Shown here: one piece after another, positions 1 through 7,587 of the stretch
Layout of the letters: every line of letters begins with the position of its first letter
Numbering within the stretch: position 1 is the first letter of the stretch
Source of the DNA: a virus
IMG/VR virus record: IMGVR_UViG_3300033388_003361
Span: 1 to 46,153 of that record
Reading direction: 5' to 3' (one strand)
Length of the DNA stretch: 46,153 nucleotides
Made by a program: the position numbers and the translations under genes
The notes under the pieces: model-generated
The model's database searches: none
Seen by the model: only the letters and a program-made list of their open reading frames with translations
Told to the model about the DNA's origin: nothing

Positions 1-114
1 AAGCTTCTCATAATACTGCCCTTTTAGGAATGAGACAACCTCTTCCTTCCGGAGAGCAGCGGCGGCTTTGTATTCTTCGAATGACTCATCAAGAACAATC
101 TCTTGAACATTGCT
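1..114. repeat. Terminal direct repeat, left copy
   Basis: These 114 bases recur exactly at 46040-46153. Joining the copies keeps one gene in frame across the junction, so this is best read as the overlap of a circular assembly (unit length about 46,039 bp), although a genuine short terminal repeat of the virion DNA cannot be excluded. Confidence 0.95.
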
Positions 115-555
115 GATCCACTCTTTCAGCTCAGCAGAATCTTGCCCGGCTACCATAGAAACCATTTCGGAAACAACTCCAATCGCGTCAATCTTAGATT
201 CAATCCCAGCGATACGGTCTTTCTCAACGTTCTCAAATGCTTCAATCTTATCCATATGTGGAGTGATCATCGCATCAATTCTGCCTATGATATCTTTTTC
301 CCCGGCAACAAAAGCCTTAACAAGCTTCTGAGCATCTTCTTTTGCAAGCTTTGCAGCATCCTTAACGGGCGACTTTGATTTTCGCATTTGATAAACGTAT
401 TTACGGTATGCGGTTGCATCTTTTTGATTCTCAAGCGGAAAAACTGCGTCCTTGTCGGCAATTTCCATCTCTTCAAGTTGCTCGTAATACGTTCCGAATG
501 CGTTGTGGAGTGCGAGTTCGTTACCTTCTAGTTTTACTGGTGCTTTATCGGTCAT
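1..555 (-). CDS. Coiled-coil phage protein, N-terminal part (wraps junction)
   Basis: This is the first 185 codons of a 366-aa protein whose remainder is at 45494-46039. It starts with ATG at 555 behind an AAGGAAT ribosome binding site and reads off the window start in frame. The protein is helical and highly charged. After a folded N-terminal part (about residues 1-190) there is a long Glu/Ala/Arg-rich coiled coil. The C-terminal end, QIPHLKIGY, resembles the KIPHVKI-Y tail of a recurring phage family that often lies beside recombination genes. It heads the gene block 711 to 2124 in the opposite direction of reading: it is the last gene after the split RecD2. Function is unknown; a role with the neighbouring recombination proteins is inference. 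Confidence 0.85.
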   Translation of the reverse strand, partial: MTDKAPVKLEGNELALHNAFGTYYEQLEEMEIADKDAVFPLENQKDATAYRKYVYQMRKSKSPVKDAAKLAKEDAQKLVKAFVAGEKDIIGRIDAMITPHMDKIEAFENVEKDRIAGIESKIDAIGVVSEMVSMVAGQDSAELKEWISNVQEIVLDESFEEYKAAAALRKEEVVSFLKGQYYEKL

Positions 556-558
556 TTT

Positions 559-711
559 TTATTCCTTAATTGTATTTGGTTTCTGAAGTTTATTACATAA
601 CTCACATCTTACTTCGCCGTCTACATTAGATTTTAGAGGGAAAAGTAATCTTAGGCAGTTATTACAAATAATAGCTCCAGGCCTAATGGGTGGATTTATT
701 ATTTGATCCAT
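559..711 (-). CDS. Zinc-ribbon mini-protein, 50 aa
   Basis: This 50-aa ORF starts with ATG at 711 behind a GGGGTGAAA ribosome binding site and overlaps the end of the helicase gene by 29 bases. It carries two CxxC pairs (Cys16/Cys19 and Cys36/Cys39, CNNC and CELC), the layout of a small zinc ribbon. It ends three bases before the start of the coiled-coil gene at 555, whose ribosome binding site AAGGAAT overlaps its final codons. Function unknown; it is one of about a dozen tiny Cys-rich proteins in this genome. Confidence 0.75.
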   Translation of the reverse strand: MDQIINPPIRPGAIICNNCLRLLFPLKSNVDGEVRCELCNKLQKPNTIKE

Positions 712-1918
712 TTTCACCCCTTGCCAGCTCTTGAAGAACTGTATTTTTTTGTTTTACTGTTTGAATTCCCGAATGCAGAGCACCGATATTTCCGATCGCT
801 ATGCACTGCTGCTTTGTTCGAGTTACTGCGGTGTAGATCAACGACCGATCCAGTTGAAACTTATCGCGGTTAAGACAGCAGAAAATAACCTTCCGGTACT
901 GGCTGCCCTGCGATTTGTGAACCGTTAACGCATAAGCAAGCTGAAGATTCTTCATCATCTCCTTATCGAAGAGAACTTTATCAATCTGTCTTCTGCCCTG
1001 TGTGATCGGATCATCGAGCTGAACCCAAATCTTATAATCGCTATCAATACTGTGGATTGTTCCGGTAGTCCCGTTCCAAACGTTCTTTTCCGCACAGTTC
1101 TTAGTATTGATTACCCGGTCCCCGATCTTCCATTTCTCACCGTACTCCCTGGGATTAACGAAATTAACTATTGCTTCGTTGAGCCCTTTTACCGTACAAG
1201 CATCATCAACGGTGGTTCCGTTCCTGGGGCAAAGGATTATATCCTGCTCAAAATCAATGAAGTTATCAAGCTTAATCCAATCCATAATGGTCTTTTGGGC
1301 TAACTCAGGATTGCCGACCTTGATAAAATCCCACTTCTCAGACTCCGACTCATCCGAATCTAAAGGATTTTCACCGTTTCGGATTGCCGTTGCCGCCTTA
1401 AAGACTGCTTCGCTGTTACGATAGCATTTTGTTAACTTTGCAACCGCTTCCGGTCTGCAGGCTGCTATATCATGGAAAGGCTGACCAACACCAACGGGAG
1501 AAAGCTGAGCTTGATCACCTACAAAGATAAGCCTGTCAGGGGTTCGCTTTACTATCTCAGCCATCATCGAGCTATCAACCATACTGGATTCATCAACTAT
1601 CACCGTGTATCCAGTAAGGTCTTCAACCGTGAACTCTATTCCGTTCGAGCCGAGCATACGGTGAATTGTCGAAGCTGCCCTTCCTGTTGCTTCTTTCATT
1701 CTCGCGGCTGCTTTTCCGGAAGGGGCGCAAAGGTTGATTTTTACCTCGCTTTTCTTATAACTGGTTACATGATGTTTTTCGCTTTCTTTGTTTTTAAGCC
1801 TTCTTATTATCTCCTTAACAATCGTAGTTTTTCCGGTTCCTGCCCCTCCGGTTATGACTGAGAACGGCTTTGAGATTGCGTGTTCAACTGCTTTTATCTG
1901 CGTTGGGTCAAGTTCCAT
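683..1918 (-). CDS. RecD2/Dda-type SF1 helicase, ATPase part
   Basis: A superfamily 1 helicase core of 411 aa. Walker A GGAGTGKT lies at residues 24-31, the DE box (TVIVDESS) at 109-110, and the C-terminal UvrD-like motif TVHKSQGSQYRKVIF near 335. The order matches RecD2 or Dda helicases, which move 5' to 3' on single-stranded DNA. I start it at the ATG at 1918, not the ATG at 1936, because the upstream bases GGGGAGG form its ribosome binding site. It lacks the OB-fold and helix-hairpin-helix domains that precede the ATPase in RecD2; those appear in the separate gene at 2620-3474. The two presumably work together (inference). Confidence 0.9.
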   Translation of the reverse strand: MELDPTQIKAVEHAISKPFSVITGGAGTGKTTIVKEIIRRLKNKESEKHHVTSYKKSEVKINLCAPSGKAAARMKEATGRAASTIHRMLGSNGIEFTVEDLTGYTVIVDESSMVDSSMMAEIVKRTPDRLIFVGDQAQLSPVGVGQPFHDIAACRPEAVAKLTKCYRNSEAVFKAATAIRNGENPLDSDESESEKWDFIKVGNPELAQKTIMDWIKLDNFIDFEQDIILCPRNGTTVDDACTVKGLNEAIVNFVNPREYGEKWKIGDRVINTKNCAEKNVWNGTTGTIHSIDSDYKIWVQLDDPITQGRRQIDKVLFDKEMMKNLQLAYALTVHKSQGSQYRKVIFCCLNRDKFQLDRSLIYTAVTRTKQQCIAIGNIGALHSGIQTVKQKNTVLQELARGENGSNNKSTH

Positions 1919-2124
1919 TATCGACCTCCCCACCATACAAGAGCTTCATCAAATGAAGCCAGTTCTTTTTTACCATGAGCAGGGCAATCATTACAGTTAT
2001 GATATTTTGTGAATCGGCATTGAATACACCATTTGCATACAGTAAACCTTAATTTCTCATGCTCCTCTTCATCTCGAAGTCTAACAAATTCTTCAACAGG
2101 CTCGTAAGCTTTATACACCTTCAT
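1918..2124 (-). CDS. Cys-rich putative zinc-binding protein, 68 aa
   Basis: The stop codon overlaps the helicase start as TAATG, and the gene overlaps the end of the coiled-coil membrane gene by 14 bases, so it is translationally coupled on both sides. The start at 2124 has a GGTGG ribosome binding site. Cysteines fall in CKWCIQC and then CNDCPAH, a likely single zinc site around residues 30-50. Together with the membrane gene it separates the two halves of the RecD2-like helicase. No function can be named. Confidence 0.75.
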   Translation of the reverse strand: MKVYKAYEPVEEFVRLRDEEEHEKLRFTVCKWCIQCRFTKYHNCNDCPAHGKKELASFDEALVWWGGR

Positions 2125-2629
2125 AAATAACCACCGCAGTTTGGAAGTAATCATCGTAACTATCAAGAAGCATTCCGCTTTCTGCATAATCTCTATACAT
2201 CTGCTTTGAGGCCGATTCGTAAGATTTGTTATGAAATATTAAATCTTGATTATCTTTATGAAGCCAAAAGAGTTCAAGTATCCTTTTTTCAATCTGAAGT
2301 TGCAACTTCTGAATATCAGATCTATACTTTTTAACGACACTAATATGAGAAGTTGCCATTTCTTTAAAGCAGTTAAGCTCACATTTTAGATTGTTTATTA
2401 TTTCAACATGTTGCCATTGATTCTCAAGTAGTTCTTCACTTTTTGTCACCTCAAAGTCCAACGATCTTCTGAGGTCTGTTATTACAGCTCTTTTGTTTAA
2501 AATATCATCATTCTTACCAACAATTATCTCTCTAAGATCACCTATAGACTTTCTTTGATATCTGACTATTACAAAGCAAACAAGCAAAACTGCAGTTAAA
2601 ACAATACCGTATCCAATTCCTACCCACAT
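2111..2629 (-). CDS. Single-pass membrane protein with long coiled coil
   Basis: A 172-aa protein starting MWVGIGYG. One hydrophobic segment at about residues 3-23 is followed by a basic stop-transfer stretch (RYQRKS) and roughly 110 residues of charged helix. I choose the ATG at 2629 because GGGAG sits eight bases upstream; the TTG at 2644 has no such site. The layout, an N-terminal anchor with a coiled-coil domain, resembles inner-membrane spanins (Rz), but it lies inside the recombination module rather than a lysis cassette, and no outer spanin lipoprotein is visible. Membrane tethering of replication or recombination proteins is an alternative. Confidence 0.75.
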   Translation of the reverse strand: MWVGIGYGIVLTAVLLVCFVIVRYQRKSIGDLREIIVGKNDDILNKRAVITDLRRSLDFEVTKSEELLENQWQHVEIINNLKCELNCFKEMATSHISVVKKYRSDIQKLQLQIEKRILELFWLHKDNQDLIFHNKSYESASKQMYRDYAESGMLLDSYDDYFQTAVVIYEGV

Positions 2630-3474
2630 GTTAAAAACTCCCAAATTAGTGTTTCGTTATCGTGATCGACCTTTCGAGCAATCATTGAAGTATCGGTAAA
2701 TGCTACGAGCTTTTTATCTCCGAACATCTCACCAACGCAATCAATTATTAATTCATCAGGCATACCTCCGGCAACATCCGAAGAGGTCCGAAGCAATTCA
2801 AGCCAGCCAACAACTGTCGAACCGTTACTGGTGATCTTTTTCATGGCGTACTCAATTGCAGCCTTTACCCTTCGAGGATCAGTATCACCAATCCCGAACT
2901 CATGCCGGATCTTCTTATCAACATCGCCGAAACCATATTTTGGAAGCTCCGAAAGCATGTAACAATCATTATTTATAATTCCCTGCGCTTTGTTCTCCCA
3001 AACGCTCCAGGCTGTATTTGCCATATTCATTGTCGCGCCTTTTCCCATAAGGAACGAAATCAGATTTACTTTTTGAACATCATTACTTAAGGATTCTATC
3101 GAGAGCTTAAACGCTTCGTAGACCTTCTGTTTCATCTTCGGTATTGAATCCGGCTTTATATCAGGCCAGTTCGCACCCATTTCTTCCCAAATTTGATCAC
3201 GCATCTTTTCCCCGATCCCGATTGTGCGCTCACAGCAATAAAACAAGCGGTGTTTCGGATCAACGGGAACATCGGGGTAAGCTTGAGTAAAAGTGAACTG
3301 AGGTCTTCCTTGATATGAACCGTGATTACCATCAAGGACCAGTTTATCACCCACTTTTACTTCCCAGCCTACAACTCCGGTACAGCTCCCTTTATCAGTA
3401 GAGAGAACATACCAAGAGCCGATCTCTTTTTTGGTTGAATGGATTACCCTTTTGATAATCACTTTAAGTTGCAT
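2620..3474 (-). CDS. RecD2 N-terminal-like protein (OB fold + helix-hairpin-helix)
   Basis: This 284-aa protein resembles the non-ATPase N-terminal half of RecD2 helicases. An OB-like beta region with GVVGWEVKVGD comes first, then IGIGEKMRDQIWEEMG (helix-hairpin-helix), a helical block with NLISFLMGKGA, then YGFGDVDKKIRHEFGI and the characteristic DPRRVKAAIEYAM followed by a conserved Gly. No Walker motif is present. The ATPase portion is encoded 0.7 kb downstream at 683-1918. The start at 3474 has AAGGA eight bases upstream; the longer reading from 3540 overlaps a membrane-peptide gene in another frame and is not supported. Confidence 0.8.
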   Translation of the reverse strand: MQLKVIIKRVIHSTKKEIGSWYVLSTDKGSCTGVVGWEVKVGDKLVLDGNHGSYQGRPQFTFTQAYPDVPVDPKHRLFYCCERTIGIGEKMRDQIWEEMGANWPDIKPDSIPKMKQKVYEAFKLSIESLSNDVQKVNLISFLMGKGATMNMANTAWSVWENKAQGIINNDCYMLSELPKYGFGDVDKKIRHEFGIGDTDPRRVKAAIEYAMKKITSNGSTVVGWLELLRTSSDVAGGMPDELIIDCVGEMFGDKKLVAFTDTSMIARKVDHDNETLIWEFLTCG

Positions 3475-3475
3475 T

Positions 3476-3610
3476 TTATTTATCCTTGACCATAATTGAT
3501 TGTTGTTTTTCGTTATCACAATTTTTTGAGTTTTGTTCAATTACGCTATCAATTAAGCAGTATCCAACTATTATCAAAATAATAATTACTATCGAAGTGT
3601 TATCACTCAT
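3476..3610 (-). CDS. Membrane micropeptide, 44 aa
   Basis: The ATG at 3610 overlaps the ERCC4 gene stop as ATGA and has a GAGGA ribosome binding site. The peptide begins MSDNTSIV, contains one strongly hydrophobic Ile/Leu/Val segment (about residues 6-19), and has a polar Lys/Gln/Asn-rich tail. It ends two bases before the next gene start. Its own stop region provides the AAGGA site of the RecD2-N gene. No family recognised. Confidence 0.65.
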   Translation of the reverse strand: MSDNTSIVIIILIIVGYCLIDSVIEQNSKNCDNEKQQSIMVKDK

Positions 3611-4068
3611 CTTATTTCCTCGTATCGTTCTTTAAAAATTACGAAAGCCAAACCTGCTGCCAAGCTCGGACTTCCTGCGAATATGACGCTCACATTCATA
3701 AGCGTTAATACTGCTATCTGCTTTTGGATGAACTGCGGAGTGATTCTATAGTGGTTGTGTTGTGGGGGAATTACTTCTTCCTGTCGAGTGTTGTAGCAGC
3801 AACCCTCATAATTCCCTTCCACTATAATTACCTTAGCTACCCAATCCTCATCGTTCATTCGTTGGAGTTCGCGCTTAAACCTTTCCCAGCCTGAGCTAAT
3901 TGTACCGATGAAATCATCCATGGATTTACGCTCGATTCCGAAATAATCATCACCTTCAATCTTATAGTCGGCTGTTTTGATGGTGTCAATTTTTACATCA
4001 ACATTGTATTGTGAAAAACTCCACAACAACTGCTCCCTGGTATCGATCACTATTGTGAAATCTGACAT
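3607..4068 (-). CDS. ERCC4/XPF-family nuclease
   Basis: A 153-aa single-domain ERCC4-type nuclease. The motif VIDTREQ (Asp9, Glu12) is followed by ADYKIEGDDYFGIERKSMDD, matching the GDxxx...ERKxxxD active site of XPF/Mus81-like structure-specific endonucleases, with ERK at residues 46-48 and DFIGTI just after. No helix-hairpin-helix domain is attached, so DNA binding probably needs a partner. Phage ERCC4 proteins are thought to process branched or flapped DNA. It sits between the ssDNA-binding candidate and the RecD2-N gene, within the recombination block. Confidence 0.88.
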   Translation of the reverse strand: MSDFTIVIDTREQLLWSFSQYNVDVKIDTIKTADYKIEGDDYFGIERKSMDDFIGTISSGWERFKRELQRMNDEDWVAKVIIVEGNYEGCCYNTRQEEVIPPQHNHYRITPQFIQKQIAVLTLMNVSVIFAGSPSLAAGLAFVIFKERYEEIR

Positions 4069-4117
4069 ACTATCTCCTTTTGAATCGGCCTGTTAACTAA
4101 ACCAGGCCGAACAATTA

Positions 4118-4762
4118 CTATTGCGGAGCTTGTGGCATTTTAGGCATAGCAGGCATTTGTGGTGCAACTTGTGGTGCCGGAGCCATTTGAGGCATTGGTG
4201 GAGCTTGTTGAACTTGCGGCGCTGGTGCTACTTGCTGAACCTGTGGCTGCGGTGCCATCTGCGGAGCAGCTTGAGGAATTGGCGCAGCAATCGGAGCTTG
4301 TGGAGCTGGAGCTGCAAAATGAACCGGTGCGCTGGCTTTTTGCATTCGAGCCATTCGAGCTGCAATATCATCAACAACAATCGCAACCGGAGCATCAGTC
4401 GAATTCCCAAGATATTTCACATCGTAGTACATTGAACCGTTGTACTCTCGCTCTGTAACTCCTACCACCGTTTTACCACCGATCATTTCGGGAAGCTTTG
4501 CGAAGTCAAATCCATGCTTCCAACCAGCTTTTTGAAGTGAGTCAAGAGTAGCCTCGTATTGAGGTTTCCCAGAAAACTTACCGGCAGTGATCATTTTTGA
4601 TGAAATCTCACCGCGCCAAGCATCTTCGCAACCAGTTATTTCGTCACGAACCATAAGGGCGATATCAAACTTATCAGGATCATTCTCTGTGTTGTATTTT
4701 GGCGAAGTGATAATTGCGTTCGTAATTGTTACCGAAAAGTTACCTTTTGCATTAAATCCCAT
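4118..4762 (-). CDS. Putative ssDNA-binding protein with P/A/Q-rich tail
   Basis: A 214-aa protein with a beta-rich N-terminal domain (about residues 1-140) and a low-complexity Pro/Ala/Gln/Met tail (about 150-214). The layout, a compact domain, then a disordered tail, in a recombination operon, is that of phage single-stranded DNA-binding proteins, but the tail does not end in the acidic DDxxF tip of bacterial SSB. The start at 4762 has AAGGAT nine bases upstream. Assignment rests on context and architecture, not on a firm motif match; a different recombination accessory protein is possible. Confidence 0.55.
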   Translation of the reverse strand: MGFNAKGNFSVTITNAIITSPKYNTENDPDKFDIALMVRDEITGCEDAWRGEISSKMITAGKFSGKPQYEATLDSLQKAGWKHGFDFAKLPEMIGGKTVVGVTEREYNGSMYYDVKYLGNSTDAPVAIVVDDIAARMARMQKASAPVHFAAPAPQAPIAAPIPQAAPQMAPQPQVQQVAPAPQVQQAPPMPQMAPAPQVAPQMPAMPKMPQAPQ

Positions 4763-4836
4763 TTTTGAATCCTTGTTTTGTATATTTTTTTTAGTGAAAC
4801 GAGCAACAAACGATTTTGAAGCTCGGTATTAGTTAT

Positions 4837-5355
4837 CTAGCTATTGTTGTATGATTGAACGATATTAAGAGGTAGAACACCATCCTCAAGAAGTAGCAGT
4901 GTAAGCTCTGCAGCCCTATTGTATCCTATCTTCAGCTTTCTCTGAAGGAATGAAGTGGTTAGCTTCTCTTCTTTAAGGACAATCTCTTTTGCCTGCTCAA
5001 AAAGATCACCTTTAACAATCCCTCCATCAGCAAGGATATTCTCTTCCTCATCATCGAACAAGTCAGGATCTTGATATTTAATCTCAATCCGATCAAGCTT
5101 ATCCTTATGAGAACCCTTAATGTCGTACTGGCAAGACATATCAAGCGTTATCTCGTTGTCCTGGTAAAGAGTCATGTTGGCCATAAAATTGACCTTCATC
5201 GTACCATCATGCAGAGTTTTGAGCTTATTTCTCATATCTCTCAAGATTGATCTACGATTAGAGGAAACAATATTTTTTGCAGCCTCCAGCAGTTTGTCAT
5301 AAAACATCTCTTCAAGCTCAACATCGCTCAGCTTCATTTTTGGTTCGTCAGTCAT
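4837..5355 (-). CDS. FtsK-gamma-like winged-helix protein
   Basis: A 172-aa protein whose C-terminal part (residues about 118-161) closely follows the FtsK gamma domain: LFEQAKEIVLKEEKLT, then SFLQRKLKIGYNRAAEL, then a short acidic helix ending EDGVL. In FtsK/SpoIIIE this winged helix reads the polar KOPS/SRS sequences and activates XerD. Here there is no ATPase; the N-terminal 110 residues are unfamiliar, partly beta, with an acidic DLFDDEEEN linker. The gene overlaps the zinc-finger gene upstream by 8 bases. Binding to host or phage polar sequences is inference. Confidence 0.8.
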   Translation of the reverse strand: MTDEPKMKLSDVELEEMFYDKLLEAAKNIVSSNRRSILRDMRNKLKTLHDGTMKVNFMANMTLYQDNEITLDMSCQYDIKGSHKDKLDRIEIKYQDPDLFDDEEENILADGGIVKGDLFEQAKEIVLKEEKLTTSFLQRKLKIGYNRAAELTLLLLEDGVLPLNIVQSYNNS

Positions 5356-5527
5356 TACGCTTATTCCTTTTATGGTAGTCTATTGAGTGACATTCAGCAG
5401 AGCAATAAAGCCCACGTTCTCCACGTTTATTGTCACATCCTTTGCGAAAACATTTCTTTTTTGGCTCTTCTTTAGTGAAAGGAGACATTCTCTCACGTTC
5501 TGGTGGAAATGAAAGCCCACAAGCCAT
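5348..5527 (-). CDS. Zinc-finger mini-protein, 59 aa
   Basis: Start at ATG 5527, seven bases after AGAGG; longer readings overlap the exonuclease gene and lack a good ribosome binding site. The Cys pattern CFRKGCDNK...LYCSAECH is typical of a treble-clef or MYND-like zinc knuckle. The tail is basic (KRNKR). It overlaps the FtsK-gamma-like gene start by 8 bases, so the two are probably coupled. Function unknown; nucleic-acid or protein binding is likely. Confidence 0.75.
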   Translation of the reverse strand: MACGLSFPPERERMSPFTKEEPKKKCFRKGCDNKRGERGLYCSAECHSIDYHKRNKRND

Positions 5528-5558
5528 AAGTAAACCTCTAAGTAGGTTTCGCCTCATC

Positions 5559-6215
5559 TTAATTAAAAAGGTACTTGCTTGCCAACTCACCGATCTCAGC
5601 GGTAAGGTCGGCATCTTTATGGCAGTACTCAAGAATCTCAGCACGACCTTCTGCCGTTAGCATCATGTTACGGAAGAACTTAAAGTCGATATCAATCTTG
5701 CTTTCACCAAGGAGAGCCATTGAAACAGCATTTAGCTTCATGAATTTGTTTCGCTCACTCGTAGGAAAGTGGAGCATCAAATCTTCGTGAAGATCGTTGT
5801 TGTATTTCTTAGTATACTCAGCCAGTGAAGGAAGGTTATACTTTGTCATATCAACCTTGAGCATCATCGCCCTTTTGAAAACAAACGGAATATCGAAATG
5901 ATTACCATTGTAGGTCTGAAGCCGAACATCACCTCCAGAAAACTGCTCAAAAATCCAATCTATCAATTCAGCCTCTTTTTCATCGGTAAGCTCCTCAATT
6001 ATCATTCCGCAGCCGTTACCGAATGAAGCGCAGAAAACACGAGAGTACAAAGCGTTTAACCCCATATTCTCAAGTTGCTTTTTACGCGCTTCCTCTTCTT
6101 TTGCAAATATCTTTTTGGGGTCAACCAAATTCCCGAGCTTAACTTCAGGATCCGGCAAATACGGAATCATATCCATATTCGGGATTGTTTCAATGTCGAA
6201 CGGTTTAATTGTCAT
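5559..6215 (-). CDS. DnaQ-like 3'-5' exonuclease (PolB-exo2 type)
   Basis: A 218-aa stand-alone RNase H-fold exonuclease. The ExoI motif is FDIETIP (Asp7, Glu9), ExoII is TYNGNHFDIPF (Asn105, Asp108), and ExoIII is EYCHKDADLT (Tyr197, Asp201). The spacing agrees with the predicted PolB-like 3'-5' exonuclease family. No polymerase domain is attached and none occurs elsewhere in the window. It lies just downstream of the RecT-like gene, so it may resect or trim ends for annealing (inference). The start at 6215 follows AAGGAATAAG. Confidence 0.88.
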   Translation of the reverse strand: MTIKPFDIETIPNMDMIPYLPDPEVKLGNLVDPKKIFAKEEEARKKQLENMGLNALYSRVFCASFGNGCGMIIEELTDEKEAELIDWIFEQFSGGDVRLQTYNGNHFDIPFVFKRAMMLKVDMTKYNLPSLAEYTKKYNNDLHEDLMLHFPTSERNKFMKLNAVSMALLGESKIDIDFKFFRNMMLTAEGRAEILEYCHKDADLTAEIGELASKYLFN

Positions 6216-6235
6216 TATCTTATTCCTTTTAGGGG

Positions 6236-7006
6236 TTAGTTGTTTCTTAATTTCATGATGTAAGCTTGGTGACCGTGGTTTATAGCAGGGTCGCTAGTAG
6301 TTCCACTCAAAACAGTATCGAGATATTCAACAGGGAATTGATCCCAAGTAAACGTATCAGCAGGATAAAAACCACCTTCACCGTTCGGAGTTTCAATCGG
6401 GCATCGGCTGTAATCAATCTCAACAGCGTCAACAACAATCGCTTCAACCTTTTTGGCAGCCTCAACGGGATCCATAGCGACTGGAACAGCCTGGCTAATC
6501 GGAGCATCGTTGAAATCAGATACCTCTTCCGGTGTGTAGAGTCCGTATTTTATTTCGGGAGCCAGCACATTCAAAGCATTCGACATCATTCGAGCCCAAA
6601 GCATGTTTTCCGGATAGTTATTCCAGTTTACATTACTACCACCTGCAAGACAGGCTTTTTTTGCCATCTCCATGGTGAATTCCCATTCGGTATCAACACC
6701 CTCAAAATGGAAGATAGCAGCAGCCCTTGTAGCAGTTCGTTCAACAATTGAATACTTACCTCCAATAGCTCTAAAGTCCTTTGCCATCGCTGCGGTCTTC
6801 TTTGCTGGCTTACCTTTTACAATGTCGTATGTTCTACCAAACTCAATTGGCGAAATACGTTCAAGGTGACAGGTCATAGCAACAACCATTCCGGCACTGG
6901 GATTCTCTATCCCAAGCATTCCCGATTTTGCCAACTCAATTCCCATGTTTTGCAAATCAAGCATACTCGCTATTGGCAAAGCAACACTTTTTACAATTTC
7001 ATTCAT
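6236..7006 (-). CDS. RecT-like single-strand annealing protein
   Basis: A 256-aa protein with features of the RecT family: MVVAMTCHLERISPIEF near the N terminus, KGKPAKKTAAMAKDFRA, then WARMMSNALNVLAPE followed by GLYTPEEV. RecT proteins anneal complementary single strands and normally work with a 5'-3' exonuclease. The C-terminal 80 residues are unlike RecT and acidic. The start at 7006 has TTAGGAG in front. Neighbours (exonuclease, ssDNA-binding candidate, ERCC4 nuclease) support a recombination role. I am less sure of the subfamily than of the general class. Confidence 0.75.
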   Translation of the reverse strand: MNEIVKSVALPIASMLDLQNMGIELAKSGMLGIENPSAGMVVAMTCHLERISPIEFGRTYDIVKGKPAKKTAAMAKDFRAIGGKYSIVERTATRAAAIFHFEGVDTEWEFTMEMAKKACLAGGSNVNWNNYPENMLWARMMSNALNVLAPEIKYGLYTPEEVSDFNDAPISQAVPVAMDPVEAAKKVEAIVVDAVEIDYSRCPIETPNGEGGFYPADTFTWDQFPVEYLDTVLSGTTSDPAINHGHQAYIMKLRNN

Positions 7007-7014
7007 AAAATCTC

Positions 7015-7251
7015 CTAATTAAAATAAGTTAAACCAGCTATAATAGCCAGCAGTATTATTGTAACAATCATTCCTTGTCGGTCTGCTTTTTTGCGATTAT
7101 CTATAAAGCACTGATAACTATCGCTCCGACCTACTTTTCTTTTCATATCCTTTTCTTTCCTTATAGAGCCGCACATTTTGCAGAGCTCCCATCTATCAAA
7201 GATATATCCGCAGTGGCACTCGTATAAATTTAAGTTTAAAACTTTATCCAT
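7015..7251 (-). CDS. Small zinc-knuckle membrane protein, 78 aa
   Basis: The N-terminal half has CHCGY and LCKMCG, a four-Cys zinc knuckle at about residues 13-28. A basic linker (KEKDMKRKVGR) follows, and the C-terminal 18 residues (MIVTIILLAIIAGLTYF) form one membrane segment. It therefore looks tail-anchored with the zinc domain in the cytoplasm. The gene lies between the HTH regulator and the RecT-like gene. No named family was recognised. Confidence 0.7.
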   Translation of the reverse strand: MDKVLNLNLYECHCGYIFDRWELCKMCGSIRKEKDMKRKVGRSDSYQCFIDNRKKADRQGMIVTIILLAIIAGLTYFN

Positions 7252-7370
7252 TAATGGATTTCCTGCTTTTTTATTTTTTGTATTCGAATTGGATTAACTC
7301 AATCACCCCGTAGGGAAACGTATCATTGTCAATCAGCACAGGGTTTTAACGATCCCCTAAACGCGTGGTG

Positions 7371-7538
7371 TTACAGTGACTCTATAGCTTTAATAAAACC
7401 CTTTGAAACTGGCTCTCCAGCTTCCCAACGACTGACTGATCTTGCCGTTGCTCCAATCCTTTCAGCAAACTCTTCCTGAGTGTCGCCTAAGTTATCTCTT
7501 GTCAGTTTAACTTCTTCTGGACTCATTTCAGAACTCAT
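7371..7538 (-). CDS. XRE-family HTH regulator, 55 aa
   Basis: A minimal Cro/CI-type helix-turn-helix protein. The motif DTQEEFAERIGATARSVSRW followed by EAG is a textbook XRE recognition segment. I start at ATG 7538, five bases after AAGGAG, rather than at the upstream ATG at 7568. It is only 55 aa, with no dimerisation or cleavage domain, so Cro-like rather than CI-like. The compound palindrome at 7588-7619 lies about 50 bases upstream and is its likely operator, suggesting autoregulation. It is the first gene of the recombination block. Confidence 0.85.
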   Translation of the reverse strand: MSSEMSPEEVKLTRDNLGDTQEEFAERIGATARSVSRWEAGEPVSKGFIKAIESL

Positions 7539-7587
7539 TTCAACTCCTTTTAGTTTGATGGTTGACAATCTTTTGTTTCGATATCCT

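Noticed and set aside
2111-2629. Direct call as an Rz spanin
   Set aside because: Shape fits, but no outer spanin, no lysis neighbours and no sequence signature; left as a membrane coiled-coil protein.
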